From Caballeronia megalochromosomata (GTDB taxonomy: Bacteria; Pseudomonadota; Gammaproteobacteria; Burkholderiales; Burkholderiaceae): 64,000 bases of DNA. Position 1 is the stretch's first letter. Every line of letters starts with the position of its first letter. A program made the translations under genes and the position numbers. The DNA is taken from NCBI GenBank assembly GCA_001580565.1, contig LRBF01000275.1, forward strand, positions 1 to 64,000, given 5' to 3'. A model generated the notes under the pieces. It worked only from the letters and a program-made list of their open reading frames with translations, was not told the DNA's origin and did no database searches. This document shows positions 17,103-26,150 of this stretch, one piece after another.

Positions 17103-17606
17103 ATGAAAACCGCTCCTCTCGCAACGCTCACCGCATTCGCTGCCGTGGTCGGGGGACTGCTGCCCAGCCTGTGCGCCGCCACGCCTCTCGAAAGCCAGCT
17201 CGACTGCAAATCCAGTGCGCACAGGTTCATCGCGCCGCTCGTCGCCGACAAGTCCATCGATGCGCACCCCATGCGCGTCGAGGCGAATTCCGTGAACGCC
17301 TTCAGGCCGACGCAGGGCAGCGAGCTCACCGCCTACGGCTTTCGCGTCTTCGCCGTGCTGGGCTACGAGCAGGGCGACGACATGTTCAAGCGCGGCAGCG
17401 GTCAGCCGATCAACGATTCCGCGTACGGCGTCGTGGTGCTCGCCGCGGCGGAAACGGTGGAAGCGAAGGTGCGCGAATCGGGCAGCACGGCGGTCGTCAA
17501 ACAGGTCGTGCCGATGGTGATGACCGCCGTTTTCTGCGACGGCAGCGGCGCGCACAACACGACGACGGCCGGCGCGGTGACCACGGAAGCATCGCGCAAT
17601 CGCTGA
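17103..17606 (+). CDS. Secreted protein of unknown function
   Basis: The 167-residue protein starts at the ATG at 17103, chosen because it begins a classical signal peptide (MKTAPLATLTAF, cleavage near LCAA-TP). A start at 17055 would add 16 residues in front of the signal. The mature protein has two Cys (LDCKSS and VFCDGS), probably bonded in the periplasm, and mixed strands and helices. I do not recognise a family. It stands 70 bases ahead of an SDR gene in the same direction but has no visible functional link to it. Confidence 0.65.
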   Translation: MKTAPLATLTAFAAVVGGLLPSLCAATPLESQLDCKSSAHRFIAPLVADKSIDAHPMRVEANSVNAFRPTQGSELTAYGFRVFAVLGYEQGDDMFKRGSGQPINDSAYGVVVLAAAETVEAKVRESGSTAVVKQVVPMVMTAVFCDGSGAHNTTTAGAVTTEASRNR

Positions 17607-17676
17607 TTCATCGCGATAATGTTCTCCCGATTTGCGCGCGCATGTGTCGCGCGCTCGACAACAGGAGAACGCAGAC

Positions 17677-18444
17677 ATGTCCGACGCAGCCAACCAGTCT
17701 CAACGAATCGCCATCGTCACCGGAGCGGGCAGCGGCATCGGGCGCGCGGCCGCGCTCGCCCTGCTCGGCGACGGCTGGTCGGTCGTGCTGGCGGGAAGGC
17801 GTCCCGCGCCGCTCGAAGCGGTGATCGGCGAGGCAAATGCAAAGGAACGCGCGCTCGCTGTGCCGACCGACGTCGCCGATCCGCAATCGGTCGAAAAGCT
17901 TTTCAAGGCGGCGGTCGAGCGCTTTGGCCGCGTCGATCTGCTGTTCAATAACGCCGGCGTGAGCAATCCGCCCGGACCGTTCGAAGACTGGACGCCCGAG
18001 CAATGGCGCAATGTCGTCGACATCAATTTGAACGGCATGTTCTATTGCCTGCAGCAGGCGTTCCGCACGATGAAGGCGCAAACGCCGATGGGTGGGCGCA
18101 TCATCAACAACGGCTCGATTTCCGCGAGCGCGCCGCGCCCGAACTCGGCGGCCTACACGGCGACGAAGCACGCCGTGCAGGGCCTCACGAAAACCGCATC
18201 GCTCGATGGTCGCAAGTACGACATCGCGGTCGGACAGATCGATATCGGCAATGCGTTCACCGAACTGTCCGAGCGCATGTCGCGCGGCGTGCCGCAGGCG
18301 AACGGCGAGATCGCCATCGAGCCGATGATGGACGTGAAGTTCGTCGGCCAGTCGGTGCTTTACATGGCGAATCTGCCGCTCGAAGCGAACGTGCTGTTCC
18401 ACACCGTGATGGCGACCAAGATGCCGTTCGTCGGCCGCGGTTGA
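17677..18444 (+). CDS. Short-chain dehydrogenase/reductase
   Basis: This classical SDR of 255 residues starts at 17677 after AGGAG. It has the NAD(P)-binding TGAGSGIGRAAA near residue 14, NNAGVS, the catalytic Ser region NGSISASAP, and YTATK with catalytic Tyr and Lys. The Arg after the second beta-strand (LAGRRPAPLE) suggests a preference for NADPH. The C-terminal part (QIDIGNAFTEL) differs from fatty-acid reductases. The substrate is unknown. Confidence 0.9.
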   Translation: MSDAANQSQRIAIVTGAGSGIGRAAALALLGDGWSVVLAGRRPAPLEAVIGEANAKERALAVPTDVADPQSVEKLFKAAVERFGRVDLLFNNAGVSNPPGPFEDWTPEQWRNVVDINLNGMFYCLQQAFRTMKAQTPMGGRIINNGSISASAPRPNSAAYTATKHAVQGLTKTASLDGRKYDIAVGQIDIGNAFTELSERMSRGVPQANGEIAIEPMMDVKFVGQSVLYMANLPLEANVLFHTVMATKMPFVGRG

Positions 18445-18453
18445 GCCCTTCTG

Positions 18454-18684
18454 CTACTCAGTGCGATACCAGACGCGAATGCCCGAGTACCAGTGGCTGA
18501 CGCTGGTATCGTCGCCGGCGCCGAACGTCGAGAGACTCTCGATGTTCAGCACGTCGATTCCGTTCTCCGCAATCCACTTGTTCGCGCGCTCGACAAGCGC
18601 CGCGCCGTTCTCGTACACGTTGCCCTTGATGATGTGATGCTGCACGATCTGTCGCTCGAAGTCTTCGTAAGCGATCTTTGCCAT
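18454..18684 (-). CDS. Small conserved protein of unknown function
   Basis: The 76-residue soluble protein has a strong ribosome site (AGGAGACGACGG) ahead of its ATG. It has no signal peptide or membrane segment. The composition and the good start context suggest a real gene; the sequence alternates helix (FERQIVQHHIIKGNVYENGA) and strands near the C-terminus (HWYSGIRVWYRTE). It converges on the SDR gene with a 9-base gap. I do not know its function. Confidence 0.65.
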   Translation of the reverse strand: MAKIAYEDFERQIVQHHIIKGNVYENGAALVERANKWIAENGIDVLNIESLSTFGAGDDTSVSHWYSGIRVWYRTE

Positions 18685-18864
18685 CCGTCGTCTCCTGTTT
18701 TTTCGTTTTGATCCACCAAAGTATCAGCACGCGTTTATGTTGCGGCGCAGCGCTATCGCCGCATGACGCGTTCTGCCGATTCGAGCATCATATGGCCTGA
18801 CACACGCTCGTGCGAATCGGTGAATTCCGCGTGCGCGTGGCATCGGAATGCCAAGGAGAACGCG

Positions 18865-20853
18865 ATGGACATGCGGCAACGCGAGCACATCGAGGCAGTC
18901 GTCGCGGCGACCACGCGGGCGGAACCGGTCGTGTCCGCGCCCGCGCCGCTGCGCACGCACGAGAGCATCATTCAGTCTTCGTGGCGGCGTTGCGTGCATC
19001 AGTACGGGCTCGATCCGTCGCGCATGCAGGAAGCGCGCATCCTGCCGCAGACGCGCCTGCGCGAGCATCAGCAGCGTATCGACGACTTCGCGCGCATCGC
19101 GCGTCACGGGCTCCAGACGCTCTACGAGCAGGTCGCGGGCATGGGCTACGTCGTGCTGCTGACCGATGCGCTCGGCGTGACGGTCGATTACATCGGCGAT
19201 GCAAACACCGATTCCGCGCTGCGCCGCGCGGGTCTTTATCTCGGCGCGCAGTGGAGCGAAGCCGGCGCGGGCACGTGCGCGGTCGGCACCGCGCTCACGA
19301 CGGGGCAGGCGCTCACGGTGCATCAGATCGATCATTTCGACGCGACCCATATCCCGCTGACATGCACCGCCGCGCCGCTCTACGATTCGCGCGGCGCGCT
19401 CGCCGCGATCCTCGATATCTCCGCGCTCACCTCGCCGCTGGCGCGCGACAGCCAGAATCTCGCGCTGCAGCTCGTGCGCATCTACGCGGGACATATCGAG
19501 AACGCGAATTTCCTGCGCACGCATCGGCAGGACTGGATTCTGAAGCTGAACACATCGCCGGAATTCGTCGATGTCGATCCCGAATATCTGATCGCGCTCG
19601 ATGCGAGCGGGCGCATCGTCGGACACAATCGCCGCGCGCACGCAATGCTCGCGGCGGAAATCGGCCGCCCGATCGCGCCCGGCGAAGCGGCGGCGTCGTT
19701 GATCGGCGTGCCGTTCGATACGCTCTTCGATACGCGCATCGAAGAGCTCGGCCGGTTCGTGTATTCGCGGCCGAGCGAGTTGCGCGCGGTGCCGCTCGCG
19801 AAAACGGGCGCGCTCCTTTATCTGAGCGTGATGCCGCCCGCGCCATGCTTCACGCCGGGCGCGAACACGACTTCGCCGCGCAGCGTGGAAGTGCCCGCGC
19901 CGCTGGCCGCGCTCTGCGGCGGCGATGCGGCGCTCACGCGTCAACTGGAACGCGCCGCGAAGCTCGCCGATTCGCCGATCAACCTGCTCGTCAACGGCGA
20001 AACCGGCAGCGGCAAGGAGTTCTTCGCGAAGGCGCTGCATCGTGCGAGCGCGCGGCGCGCGGGGCCGTTCGTCGCGGTGAATTGCGCGGCGATCCCGGAG
20101 GCGCTCATCGAGAGCGAACTGTTCGGGCATCTGCCGAACAGCTTTTCCGGCGCGGGCGCGAAGGGCAAGCGTGGACTGATTCAGGAAGCCGACGGCGGCA
20201 CGCTCTTTCTCGACGAAATCGGCGACATGCCGCGCGAACTGCAATCGCGCCTTCTGCGCGTGCTGGCCGAAGGCGAAGTGCTCGCGATCGGCGCGTCGCG
20301 GCCCGTATCGGTCGATGTGCGCGTGATTTCCGCGACGCATCATTCGCTCGATGCGCTCATGCAGGACGGGCGCTTTCGCGAAGACCTGTACTACCGCCTG
20401 AACGGCGCGCGCTTCACGCTGCCGCCGCTGCGCGAACGAAGTGATCTCGACTGGCTCGTCGACAAATTCCTCGAAGGCGCGGTCACGCTGTCGCCCGCGG
20501 CGCGCGAGCGCTTGCACCGGCACGAGTGGCCGGGGAATCTGCGTGAGCTGTGCAACGTGCTGCGTTATGCGCGCGCGGTGTGCTCGAACGGTCTGATCGA
20601 AGTCGATGATCTGCCGGAAGGCTTCGCAGACGCGGCCGCGCCGCTCGCGCCGCCGCCGCCGCGTATCGTCGAGGATTTCGATCCGCATCGCCTGCCGCCG
20701 GAAGGCATGCTGCTGATGCAGTATCTGCGCGCGGCGAGCTGGAACCTGAGCGCGGTCGCGCGGCAGATTGGCGTGAGCCGTATGACACTGTATCGGCGGA
20801 TGGCGCGCTATGGCATCCGCTCGCCGAATCAGCGCGACGCGAACGGGCACTGA
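18865..20853 (+). CDS. acoR: AcoR, sigma-54-dependent activator of acetoin catabolism
   Basis: The 662-residue regulator has its ATG at 18865 after AAGGAGAA. The N-terminal ~300 residues contain a GAF-like sensor (GAGTCAVGTAL, TCTAAPLYDSRGA), and a PAS-like stretch follows. The AAA+ domain has Walker A GETGSGKE at 378-385 and Walker B TLFLDEIGD. The loop that contacts sigma-54, normally GAFTGA, reads NSFSGA at 425-430. A Fis-type helix-turn-helix ends the protein (NLSAVARQIGVSRMTLYRRM). It is expected to sense acetoin and activate the divergence-free aco operon directly downstream. The GG-N10-GC promoter at 20991 fits this. Confidence 0.93.
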   Translation: MDMRQREHIEAVVAATTRAEPVVSAPAPLRTHESIIQSSWRRCVHQYGLDPSRMQEARILPQTRLREHQQRIDDFARIARHGLQTLYEQVAGMGYVVLLTDALGVTVDYIGDANTDSALRRAGLYLGAQWSEAGAGTCAVGTALTTGQALTVHQIDHFDATHIPLTCTAAPLYDSRGALAAILDISALTSPLARDSQNLALQLVRIYAGHIENANFLRTHRQDWILKLNTSPEFVDVDPEYLIALDASGRIVGHNRRAHAMLAAEIGRPIAPGEAAASLIGVPFDTLFDTRIEELGRFVYSRPSELRAVPLAKTGALLYLSVMPPAPCFTPGANTTSPRSVEVPAPLAALCGGDAALTRQLERAAKLADSPINLLVNGETGSGKEFFAKALHRASARRAGPFVAVNCAAIPEALIESELFGHLPNSFSGAGAKGKRGLIQEADGGTLFLDEIGDMPRELQSRLLRVLAEGEVLAIGASRPVSVDVRVISATHHSLDALMQDGRFREDLYYRLNGARFTLPPLRERSDLDWLVDKFLEGAVTLSPAARERLHRHEWPGNLRELCNVLRYARAVCSNGLIEVDDLPEGFADAAAPLAPPPPRIVEDFDPHRLPPEGMLLMQYLRAASWNLSAVARQIGVSRMTLYRRMARYGIRSPNQRDANGH

Positions 20854-20893
20854 GCGCCGATACGCCTGTACCCCCGCCGATACACCTGCCGCT

Positions 20894-20907
20894 GTGACAC
20901 CTGTCAC
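20894..20907. promoter_or_regulatory. Palindrome upstream of acoX, candidate AcoR binding site
   Basis: GTGACA and TGTCAC form a perfect palindrome with a 2-base centre. It lies about 85 bases upstream of the sigma-54 promoter, the usual distance for an enhancer-type activator site. Two imperfect copies of CGATACRCCTG precede it. Confidence 0.5.
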
Positions 20908-20990
20908 GGCGGCGCACCGTGCACCCTCTGAAGCGCCCGTTTTCCACGGGTAATCCCTCGCTTTTTCGCATCCGAAAGCGCCGTTCCGAT

Positions 20991-21006
20991 TGGCATGGCG
21001 CTTGCC
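20991..21006 (+). promoter_or_regulatory. Sigma-54 promoter of the aco operon
   Basis: TGGCATGGCGCTTGCC contains the invariant GG and GC separated by exactly 10 bases, and TTGC at the -12 element. It lies 39 bases before the acoX ATG and downstream of the sigma-54 activator gene acoR. Confidence 0.8.
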
Positions 21007-21044
21007 TTTATCCGCCGCACAAAACATAACGCGGAGACACAGGC

Positions 21045-22094
21045 ATGCGAGAAAGCGCGGCGCCGCTCGTCGGCATCATCGCCAATCCTGTTTCGGCGCG
21101 CGACATCCGGCGCGTCATCGCGAACGCGAACAGCCTGCAGCTCGCGGATCGCGTGAACATCGTGCTGCGGCTGCTTTCGTCGCTGGCGTCATGCGGCGTC
21201 GGGCGCGTGCTGATGATGCCGGACCGCGAAGGCCTGAAGGTCATGCTCGCGCGCCATCTCGCACGCAAGCAAGGGCCGGACGCCGGACTCGCGAAAGTCG
21301 AATTCCTCGACATGCCCGTGACCGCGCGTGTCGACGACACGTTTCGCGCCGCGCGCACGATGCGCGAGGCCGGCGTCGATGCGCTCATCGTGCTCGGCGG
21401 CGACGGCACGCATCGCGCGGTCGTGCGCGAGTGCGGACAAGTACCGATCGCGGGTCTTTCGACGGGCACGAACAACGCCTATCCGGAAATGCGCGAGCCG
21501 ACCATCTCTGGGCTTGCGGCCGGACTTTATGCAACGGGCCGCGTGCCGTCGAGCGAGGCGCTCGCGTCGAACAAGCGGCTCGATATCGAAATCCGCGATG
21601 CGCAGGGCAACGTGCGCCGCGACATCGCGCTCGTCGATGCCGTGATCTCGCACGAGCATTTCATCGGCGCGCGGGCGCTGTGGAAGATCGACACGCTCGC
21701 CGCCGTCTACGTCTCTTACGCCGATCCACAGGCGATCGGCATGTCGGCGATTGCGGGTCTGCTCGAACCGCTCGGGCGTCACGAGCCGGGCGGCGTCGCA
21801 ATCGAACTCGCCGCGCGCGGTCAGGGCGAATTCGAGCTGCACGCGCCGATCGCGCCGGGTCTCATCGAAGCCGTGCCGATCGCGAACTGGACGCGCCTCA
21901 CCGGTGGCGTGCCGCATCGCGTGAAGCAGCGCACGGGCATCGTCGCGCTCGACGGCGAACGCGAGCTCGCCTTCGGACCCGGCGACGAAGTCACGATCAC
22001 GCTGAAGGAAAACGCCTTTCGCAGTATCGACGTGGCCGCGTGCATGCGTTACGCGGCCACGTCCGGGCTGATGCGTCAGCTCAAGCTTCGTTAA
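21045..22094 (+). CDS. acoX: AcoX, NAD-kinase-like protein of acetoin catabolism
   Basis: This 349-residue protein is the first gene of the aco operon. The motif GGDGTHRA (118-125) and the TGTNNAYP segment are those of the ATP-NAD kinase / diacylglycerol kinase fold. AcoX family proteins are regularly encoded with acetoin dehydrogenase, but their exact reaction is not settled. The ATG follows GGAGACAC. It is 18 bases upstream of acoA, so the genes are cotranscribed. Confidence 0.9.
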   Translation: MRESAAPLVGIIANPVSARDIRRVIANANSLQLADRVNIVLRLLSSLASCGVGRVLMMPDREGLKVMLARHLARKQGPDAGLAKVEFLDMPVTARVDDTFRAARTMREAGVDALIVLGGDGTHRAVVRECGQVPIAGLSTGTNNAYPEMREPTISGLAAGLYATGRVPSSEALASNKRLDIEIRDAQGNVRRDIALVDAVISHEHFIGARALWKIDTLAAVYVSYADPQAIGMSAIAGLLEPLGRHEPGGVAIELAARGQGEFELHAPIAPGLIEAVPIANWTRLTGGVPHRVKQRTGIVALDGERELAFGPGDEVTITLKENAFRSIDVAACMRYAATSGLMRQLKLR

Positions 22095-22112
22095 TCCACC
22101 AAGGAGACAGAC

Positions 22113-23111
22113 ATGACAGCGTCGCAACAGCATGCGGGCGGCTTGCCGCTCTCGAAGGAAGAACTGCTGGGCGCGTATCGCAAGATGCGCACGATCCGCG
22201 ATTTCGAGGAGCGCCTGCACGTCGATTTCGGGCGCGGCGACATTCCCGGCTTCGTGCACCTGTACGCGGGCGAGGAAGCGGCGGGCGTCGGCATCATGAG
22301 TCATCTGAACGATGGCGACCGCATCGCGAGCACGCACCGTGGACACGGACACTGCATCGCGAAGGGCGTCGATCCCGTCGCGATGATGAAGGAGATCTAC
22401 GGCAAGAAAGGCGGCTCGTGCAACGGCAAGGGCGGCTCAATGCATATCGCCGATCTGTCGAGGGGGATGATGGGCGCGAACGGCATTCTCGGCGCGGGCG
22501 CGCCCCTGATTTGCGGCGCGGCGCTCGCGGCGAAGTTTCGCGGCAAGGGGGAAGTGGGCATCACCTTCGCGGGCGATGGCGCATCGAACCAGGGCACGTT
22601 CCTCGAAAGCCTGAACCTCGCGGCCGTGTGGAATCTGCCGGTGATCTTCGTGATCGAGAACAACGGTTACGCCGAATCGACGGCGCGCGACTACGGCACG
22701 GCGGTCGATAGTTACGTCGATCGCGCGGCGGGCTTCGGCATTCCGGGCGTGACCGTCGACGGCACCGATTTCTTCGCGGTCTACGAGGCGGCGGGCGAAG
22801 TGATCAGGCGCGCGCGTGAAGGCGGCGGTCCGGCACTGCTCGAATGCAAGATGATCCGCTTCTACGGCCACTTCGAAGGCGACGCGCAGACGTATCGCGC
22901 GCCGGGCGAACTCGACGATATCCGCTCGAACAAGGACTGCCTGAAGAAGTTCGCGGCCGCCGTCACGCAAGCCGACGTGATTTCCCCGGGAGAGCTCGAT
23001 GCGATCGACAAGGAAGTCGCCGCGCTGATCGACCGCGCGGTGCAGGAAGCGAAGGACGCGCCGTTGCCGAGCGCCGCCGATCTGCTCACCGATGTCTATG
23101 TCAAATACTAA
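22113..23111 (+). CDS. acoA: Acetoin dehydrogenase E1 alpha subunit
   Basis: The 332-residue thiamine-diphosphate-dependent subunit cleaves acetoin to acetaldehyde and an acetyl unit, together with AcoB. The ThDP/Mg motif runs from GDGASNQG at 154-161 to IENNGYA at 181-187, with the usual spacing of about 30 residues. The phosphorylation-loop region RGHGH at 76-80 matches the E1 alpha family. The ATG follows AAGGAGAC. The enzyme is cytoplasmic and part of a multi-enzyme complex with AcoB and AcoC. Confidence 0.95.
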   Translation: MTASQQHAGGLPLSKEELLGAYRKMRTIRDFEERLHVDFGRGDIPGFVHLYAGEEAAGVGIMSHLNDGDRIASTHRGHGHCIAKGVDPVAMMKEIYGKKGGSCNGKGGSMHIADLSRGMMGANGILGAGAPLICGAALAAKFRGKGEVGITFAGDGASNQGTFLESLNLAAVWNLPVIFVIENNGYAESTARDYGTAVDSYVDRAAGFGIPGVTVDGTDFFAVYEAAGEVIRRAREGGGPALLECKMIRFYGHFEGDAQTYRAPGELDDIRSNKDCLKKFAAAVTQADVISPGELDAIDKEVAALIDRAVQEAKDAPLPSAADLLTDVYVKY

Positions 23112-23129
23112 ATCCTGGAGACGACAATC

Positions 23130-24146
23130 ATGGCCCGCAAATTGAGCATGAAGATGGCGATCAACGAAGCCATCGATCAGGAAATGACGCGAGATCCGAG
23201 CGTGATCTTGCTGGGTGAGGACATCGTCGGCGGCGCAGGCGCGGACGGCGAGAAAGACGCGTGGGGCGGCGTGCTCGGCGTGACGAAGGGACTCTACGCG
23301 AAGCACGGCGACCGGTTGCTCGACACGCCGCTCTCGGAATCCGCATATGTCGGCGCGGCGATCGGCGCCGCGGCGTGCGGCATGCGCCCGGTCGCGGAGC
23401 TGATGTTCATCGACTTCATGGGCGTGTGCTTCGACCAGATCTTCAATCAGGCGGCCAAGTTCCGCTACATGTTCGGCGGCAAGGCGGAGACGCCCGTCGT
23501 GATTCGCGCGATGGTCGGCGCGGGCTTTCGCGCGGCGGCGCAGCACAGCCAGATGCTGACGTCGCTGTTCACGCACATTCCGGGTCTGAAAGTCGTCTGC
23601 CCGAGCACGCCTTACGACACCAAAGGCTTGCTGATCCAGGCGATCCGCGACAACGATCCCGTCATCTTCTGCGAGCACAAGAACCTCTACGGCTTCGAAG
23701 GCGAAGTGCCCGAGAACTCGTACGCGATTCCGTTCGGCGAGGCGAACATCGTGCGCGACGGCAAGGACGTATCGATCGTCACGTATGGATTGATGGTGCA
23801 TCGCGCGCTCGAAGCAGCATCGACGCTCGCGAAGGAAGGCATCGAAGCGGAAATCGTCGATCTGCGCACGCTCTCGCCGCTCGATCTCGACACGGTGCTG
23901 GAGACGGTCGAGAAAACGGGACGGCTCGTGGTCGTCGACGAGGCGAATCCGCGCTGCAACATCGCCACCGATATTTCCGCGCAAGTCGCGCAACACGCGT
24001 TCGGCGCGCTGAAAGCCGGCATCCAGATGGTCTGCGCGCCGCACACGCCGGTGCCGTTCTCGCCGACGCTGGAGGATCTGTACATTCCGAGCGCCGCGCA
24101 GATCGCCGACGCCGCACGAAAAACCATGAAGGGAGGAAAGCACTGA
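23130..24146 (+). CDS. acoB: Acetoin dehydrogenase E1 beta subunit
   Basis: The 338-residue partner of AcoA has the transketolase-like pyrimidine-binding domain and C-terminal domain of E1 beta proteins. The motifs LLGEDIVGG (26-34), DTPLSESAYVGAAIG and DFMGVCFDQIFNQAAK are typical. It starts 19 bases after acoA following TGGAGACG, and its stop codon overlaps the acoC start by one base. It completes the active site at the alpha/beta interface. Confidence 0.95.
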   Translation: MARKLSMKMAINEAIDQEMTRDPSVILLGEDIVGGAGADGEKDAWGGVLGVTKGLYAKHGDRLLDTPLSESAYVGAAIGAAACGMRPVAELMFIDFMGVCFDQIFNQAAKFRYMFGGKAETPVVIRAMVGAGFRAAAQHSQMLTSLFTHIPGLKVVCPSTPYDTKGLLIQAIRDNDPVIFCEHKNLYGFEGEVPENSYAIPFGEANIVRDGKDVSIVTYGLMVHRALEAASTLAKEGIEAEIVDLRTLSPLDLDTVLETVEKTGRLVVVDEANPRCNIATDISAQVAQHAFGALKAGIQMVCAPHTPVPFSPTLEDLYIPSAAQIADAARKTMKGGKH

Positions 24147-25270
24147 TGTCCGCAATCACACCGATCGTGATGCCCAAATGGGGCTTGTCGATGAAGGAAG
24201 GCACGGTCAACGAGTGGCTCGTGGAGGAGGGCACGCAGATCACCGTCGGCATGCCGATTCTCGATGTCGAAACCGACAAGATCGCCAATGCGGTCGAAGC
24301 GCCCGATGCCGGCCTGCTGCGTCGCAAGGTGGCGGAGGCGGGCGAGACGCTGCCGGTGAAGGCGTTGCTCGGCGTGCTCGCGGCTTCCGAGGTGAGCGAC
24401 GCCGATATCGACGCATATGTGTCGTCGTACGTGACGCCGGCCGAGGATGAAGAAGAGGGCGAGCAGGTCGCGGCGTATCACTTCGTCGATGTCGACGGCA
24501 TCCGCGTGCGCTACGCATCGCGCGGCGGCGACGACGCGAGCCGGCCCGCGGTGCTGTTCATCCACGGATTCGGCGGCGATCTCGACAACTGGCTCTTCAA
24601 TCTCGACGCGCTCGCGGAGAAGCATCGCGTGTTCGCGCTGGACTTGCCGGGGCACGGGCAATCGACGCCGAAAGTGCCCGGAACCACGCTGGCGGATCTC
24701 GCGGGCTTCGTCGGCAAGTTCATGGACGCGGTGTCGATCGACCGCGCGCATCTCGTCGGACACTCGATGGGCGGCGGCATCGCGGCGCAGATGGCCGTCG
24801 ATCAGCCTGCGCGGGTGCAATCGGTATCGCTGATTTCGCCTGCCGGTTTCGGCGATGAAGTGAACAACGCGTACACCGAAGGCTTCGTGACCGCCGAATC
24901 GCGCCGCGAGCTGAAGCCGGTCGTGGAGCTGCTGTTCGCGAATCCCGAGCTGGTCAGCCGCCAGATGCTCGACGATCTGCTGAAGTACAAGCGGCTCGAC
25001 GGCGTCAGCGACGCGCTGACATCGCTCAACGGCGGACTGTTCGCGGGCGGCAGGCAGAGCGCGCAGCCGGGCAGCAAGCTGGCCGCGACGGGCAAGCCGG
25101 TGCTCGTGATCTGGGGCGCGAAAGACCAGATCATTCCCGCCGCGCACGCGAAGCACGCACCGGAAGGCGCGACCGTGCGCGTATTCGACGATGCCGGGCA
25201 CATGAGCCAGATGGAGAAGGCGAACGAAGTCAATACGTTGTTGAAGGAGCACGTGGCGAAGGGCGGCTGA
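24146..25270 (+). CDS. acoC: AcoC, lipoyl-domain protein with alpha/beta hydrolase domain
   Basis: This 374-residue protein is the E2-like component. Residues 1-78 form a biotinyl/lipoyl domain whose Lys45 in DVETDKIANAV is the lipoylation site. After an acidic linker, residues 110-374 are an alpha/beta hydrolase, with HGFGGD as the oxyanion loop, GHSMGGG as the nucleophile elbow, and the C-terminal Asp and His in WGAKDQ and DAGHMSQ. The usual 2-oxoacid E2 acyltransferase domain with HxxxDG is absent, as in other AcoC proteins. The ATG at 24146 shares one base with the acoB stop and follows GGGAGG. The dehydrogenase E3 is not encoded here. Confidence 0.93.
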   Translation: MSAITPIVMPKWGLSMKEGTVNEWLVEEGTQITVGMPILDVETDKIANAVEAPDAGLLRRKVAEAGETLPVKALLGVLAASEVSDADIDAYVSSYVTPAEDEEEGEQVAAYHFVDVDGIRVRYASRGGDDASRPAVLFIHGFGGDLDNWLFNLDALAEKHRVFALDLPGHGQSTPKVPGTTLADLAGFVGKFMDAVSIDRAHLVGHSMGGGIAAQMAVDQPARVQSVSLISPAGFGDEVNNAYTEGFVTAESRRELKPVVELLFANPELVSRQMLDDLLKYKRLDGVSDALTSLNGGLFAGGRQSAQPGSKLAATGKPVLVIWGAKDQIIPAAHAKHAPEGATVRVFDDAGHMSQMEKANEVNTLLKEHVAKGG

Positions 25271-25287
25271 TCTCGCCCCGGCCGCAC

Positions 25288-25327
25288 GCGCCCCGCCGGA
25301 GAAGGCCACCGACGGGGCGCGCTCGTT
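25288..25327 (+). terminator. Terminator of the aco operon
   Basis: GCGCCCCG (25288-25295) pairs with CGGGGCGC (25313-25320) across a 17-base loop that can itself pair partly, and a short T-run follows. It lies 18 bases after acoC. Confidence 0.7.
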
Positions 25328-25355
25328 TTGCGCGGTTAGCGGCTACCATGCTTGG

Positions 25356-26132
25356 ATGGCGTCGCCCGCGACGCGCCCGGACATCGATTCCATGCCCTTC
25401 CAACTGCTCGATCCCACCTCGCTTTCCGGCGATCCGCTCGACGCCGAAGAAGCCCTCCTCGCGCGCGCGGCTGCCGGCGAGGCCGTCGCGCATGTCTGGG
25501 AAGCGCCCGTTTCGCTGGTCGTGCCGCGCAGCTATCAGCGTTACGCGGCGCTCGCCGATGCACGCGAGGCGTTCGCCGGGCGCGGCTGTCCCGTGTGGCT
25601 GCGTCTGTCGGGCGGCGGCCTCGTGCCGCAAGGACCGGGCATTCTCAATGTGAGCCTCGCGTATCCGGTGCGCGCGCCGATGGGCACGCTCTCCGAACCC
25701 GTCTACAGGCATCTGTGCAGGATTCTCGGGGATGCGCTCAACTCGCTCGGCGTGCTGACGCACTGGCAGGCGGTCGAAGGCTCGTTCTGCGACGGCCGCT
25801 TCAATCTCGCATGGGGTCCCGGCGACGATGCGCGCAAGGTCGCGGGCACGGCACAGTACTGGCGGCGCGTGTCGCACGGCGACGATCAGCCGCTTTACGC
25901 GGTGCTTGCGCACGCCGTCCTGCTCGTCGACGCCGATCCGATCGAAATCAACGAGCGCGCCAACGCATTCGAGGCGATGATCGAAAGCGGGCGGCGTTAC
26001 GAGGAAATGCGGATCGTGACCGTCGCGCAGGCGCTCGCCTACGAATGTTTCTCGATACCCGCCGACTTGCGCGAGCGCGTGCGCACGGCGTTGATCGACC
26101 GCGTGAAGGACGCGCCGCTGCCAGAGCAATAA
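25356..26132 (+). CDS. Lipoate-protein ligase family protein
   Basis: The 258-residue protein has the LplA/LipB-fold signatures RLSGGGLVPQGPG and KVAGTAQYWRR, whose Lys binds the lipoyl-adenylate. The first motif lacks the His that follows the GGG in canonical LplA (usually GGGTVYHD), so ligase activity is likely but not certain. The location just after acoC, whose Lys45 needs lipoate, suggests that it loads this complex. The terminator between the two means it probably has its own promoter. The start is uncertain: ATG at 25356 or at 25392, neither with a strong ribosome site. Confidence 0.8.
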   Translation: MASPATRPDIDSMPFQLLDPTSLSGDPLDAEEALLARAAAGEAVAHVWEAPVSLVVPRSYQRYAALADAREAFAGRGCPVWLRLSGGGLVPQGPGILNVSLAYPVRAPMGTLSEPVYRHLCRILGDALNSLGVLTHWQAVEGSFCDGRFNLAWGPGDDARKVAGTAQYWRRVSHGDDQPLYAVLAHAVLLVDADPIEINERANAFEAMIESGRRYEEMRIVTVAQALAYECFSIPADLRERVRTALIDRVKDAPLPEQ

Positions 26133-26150
26133 AAACGCATCGAGGTGGCC

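Noticed and set aside
18724..21027. A 767-codon minus-strand frame opposite acoR
   Set aside because: The product is almost entirely Arg, Ala and His without any motif, and acoR on the other strand is unambiguous.
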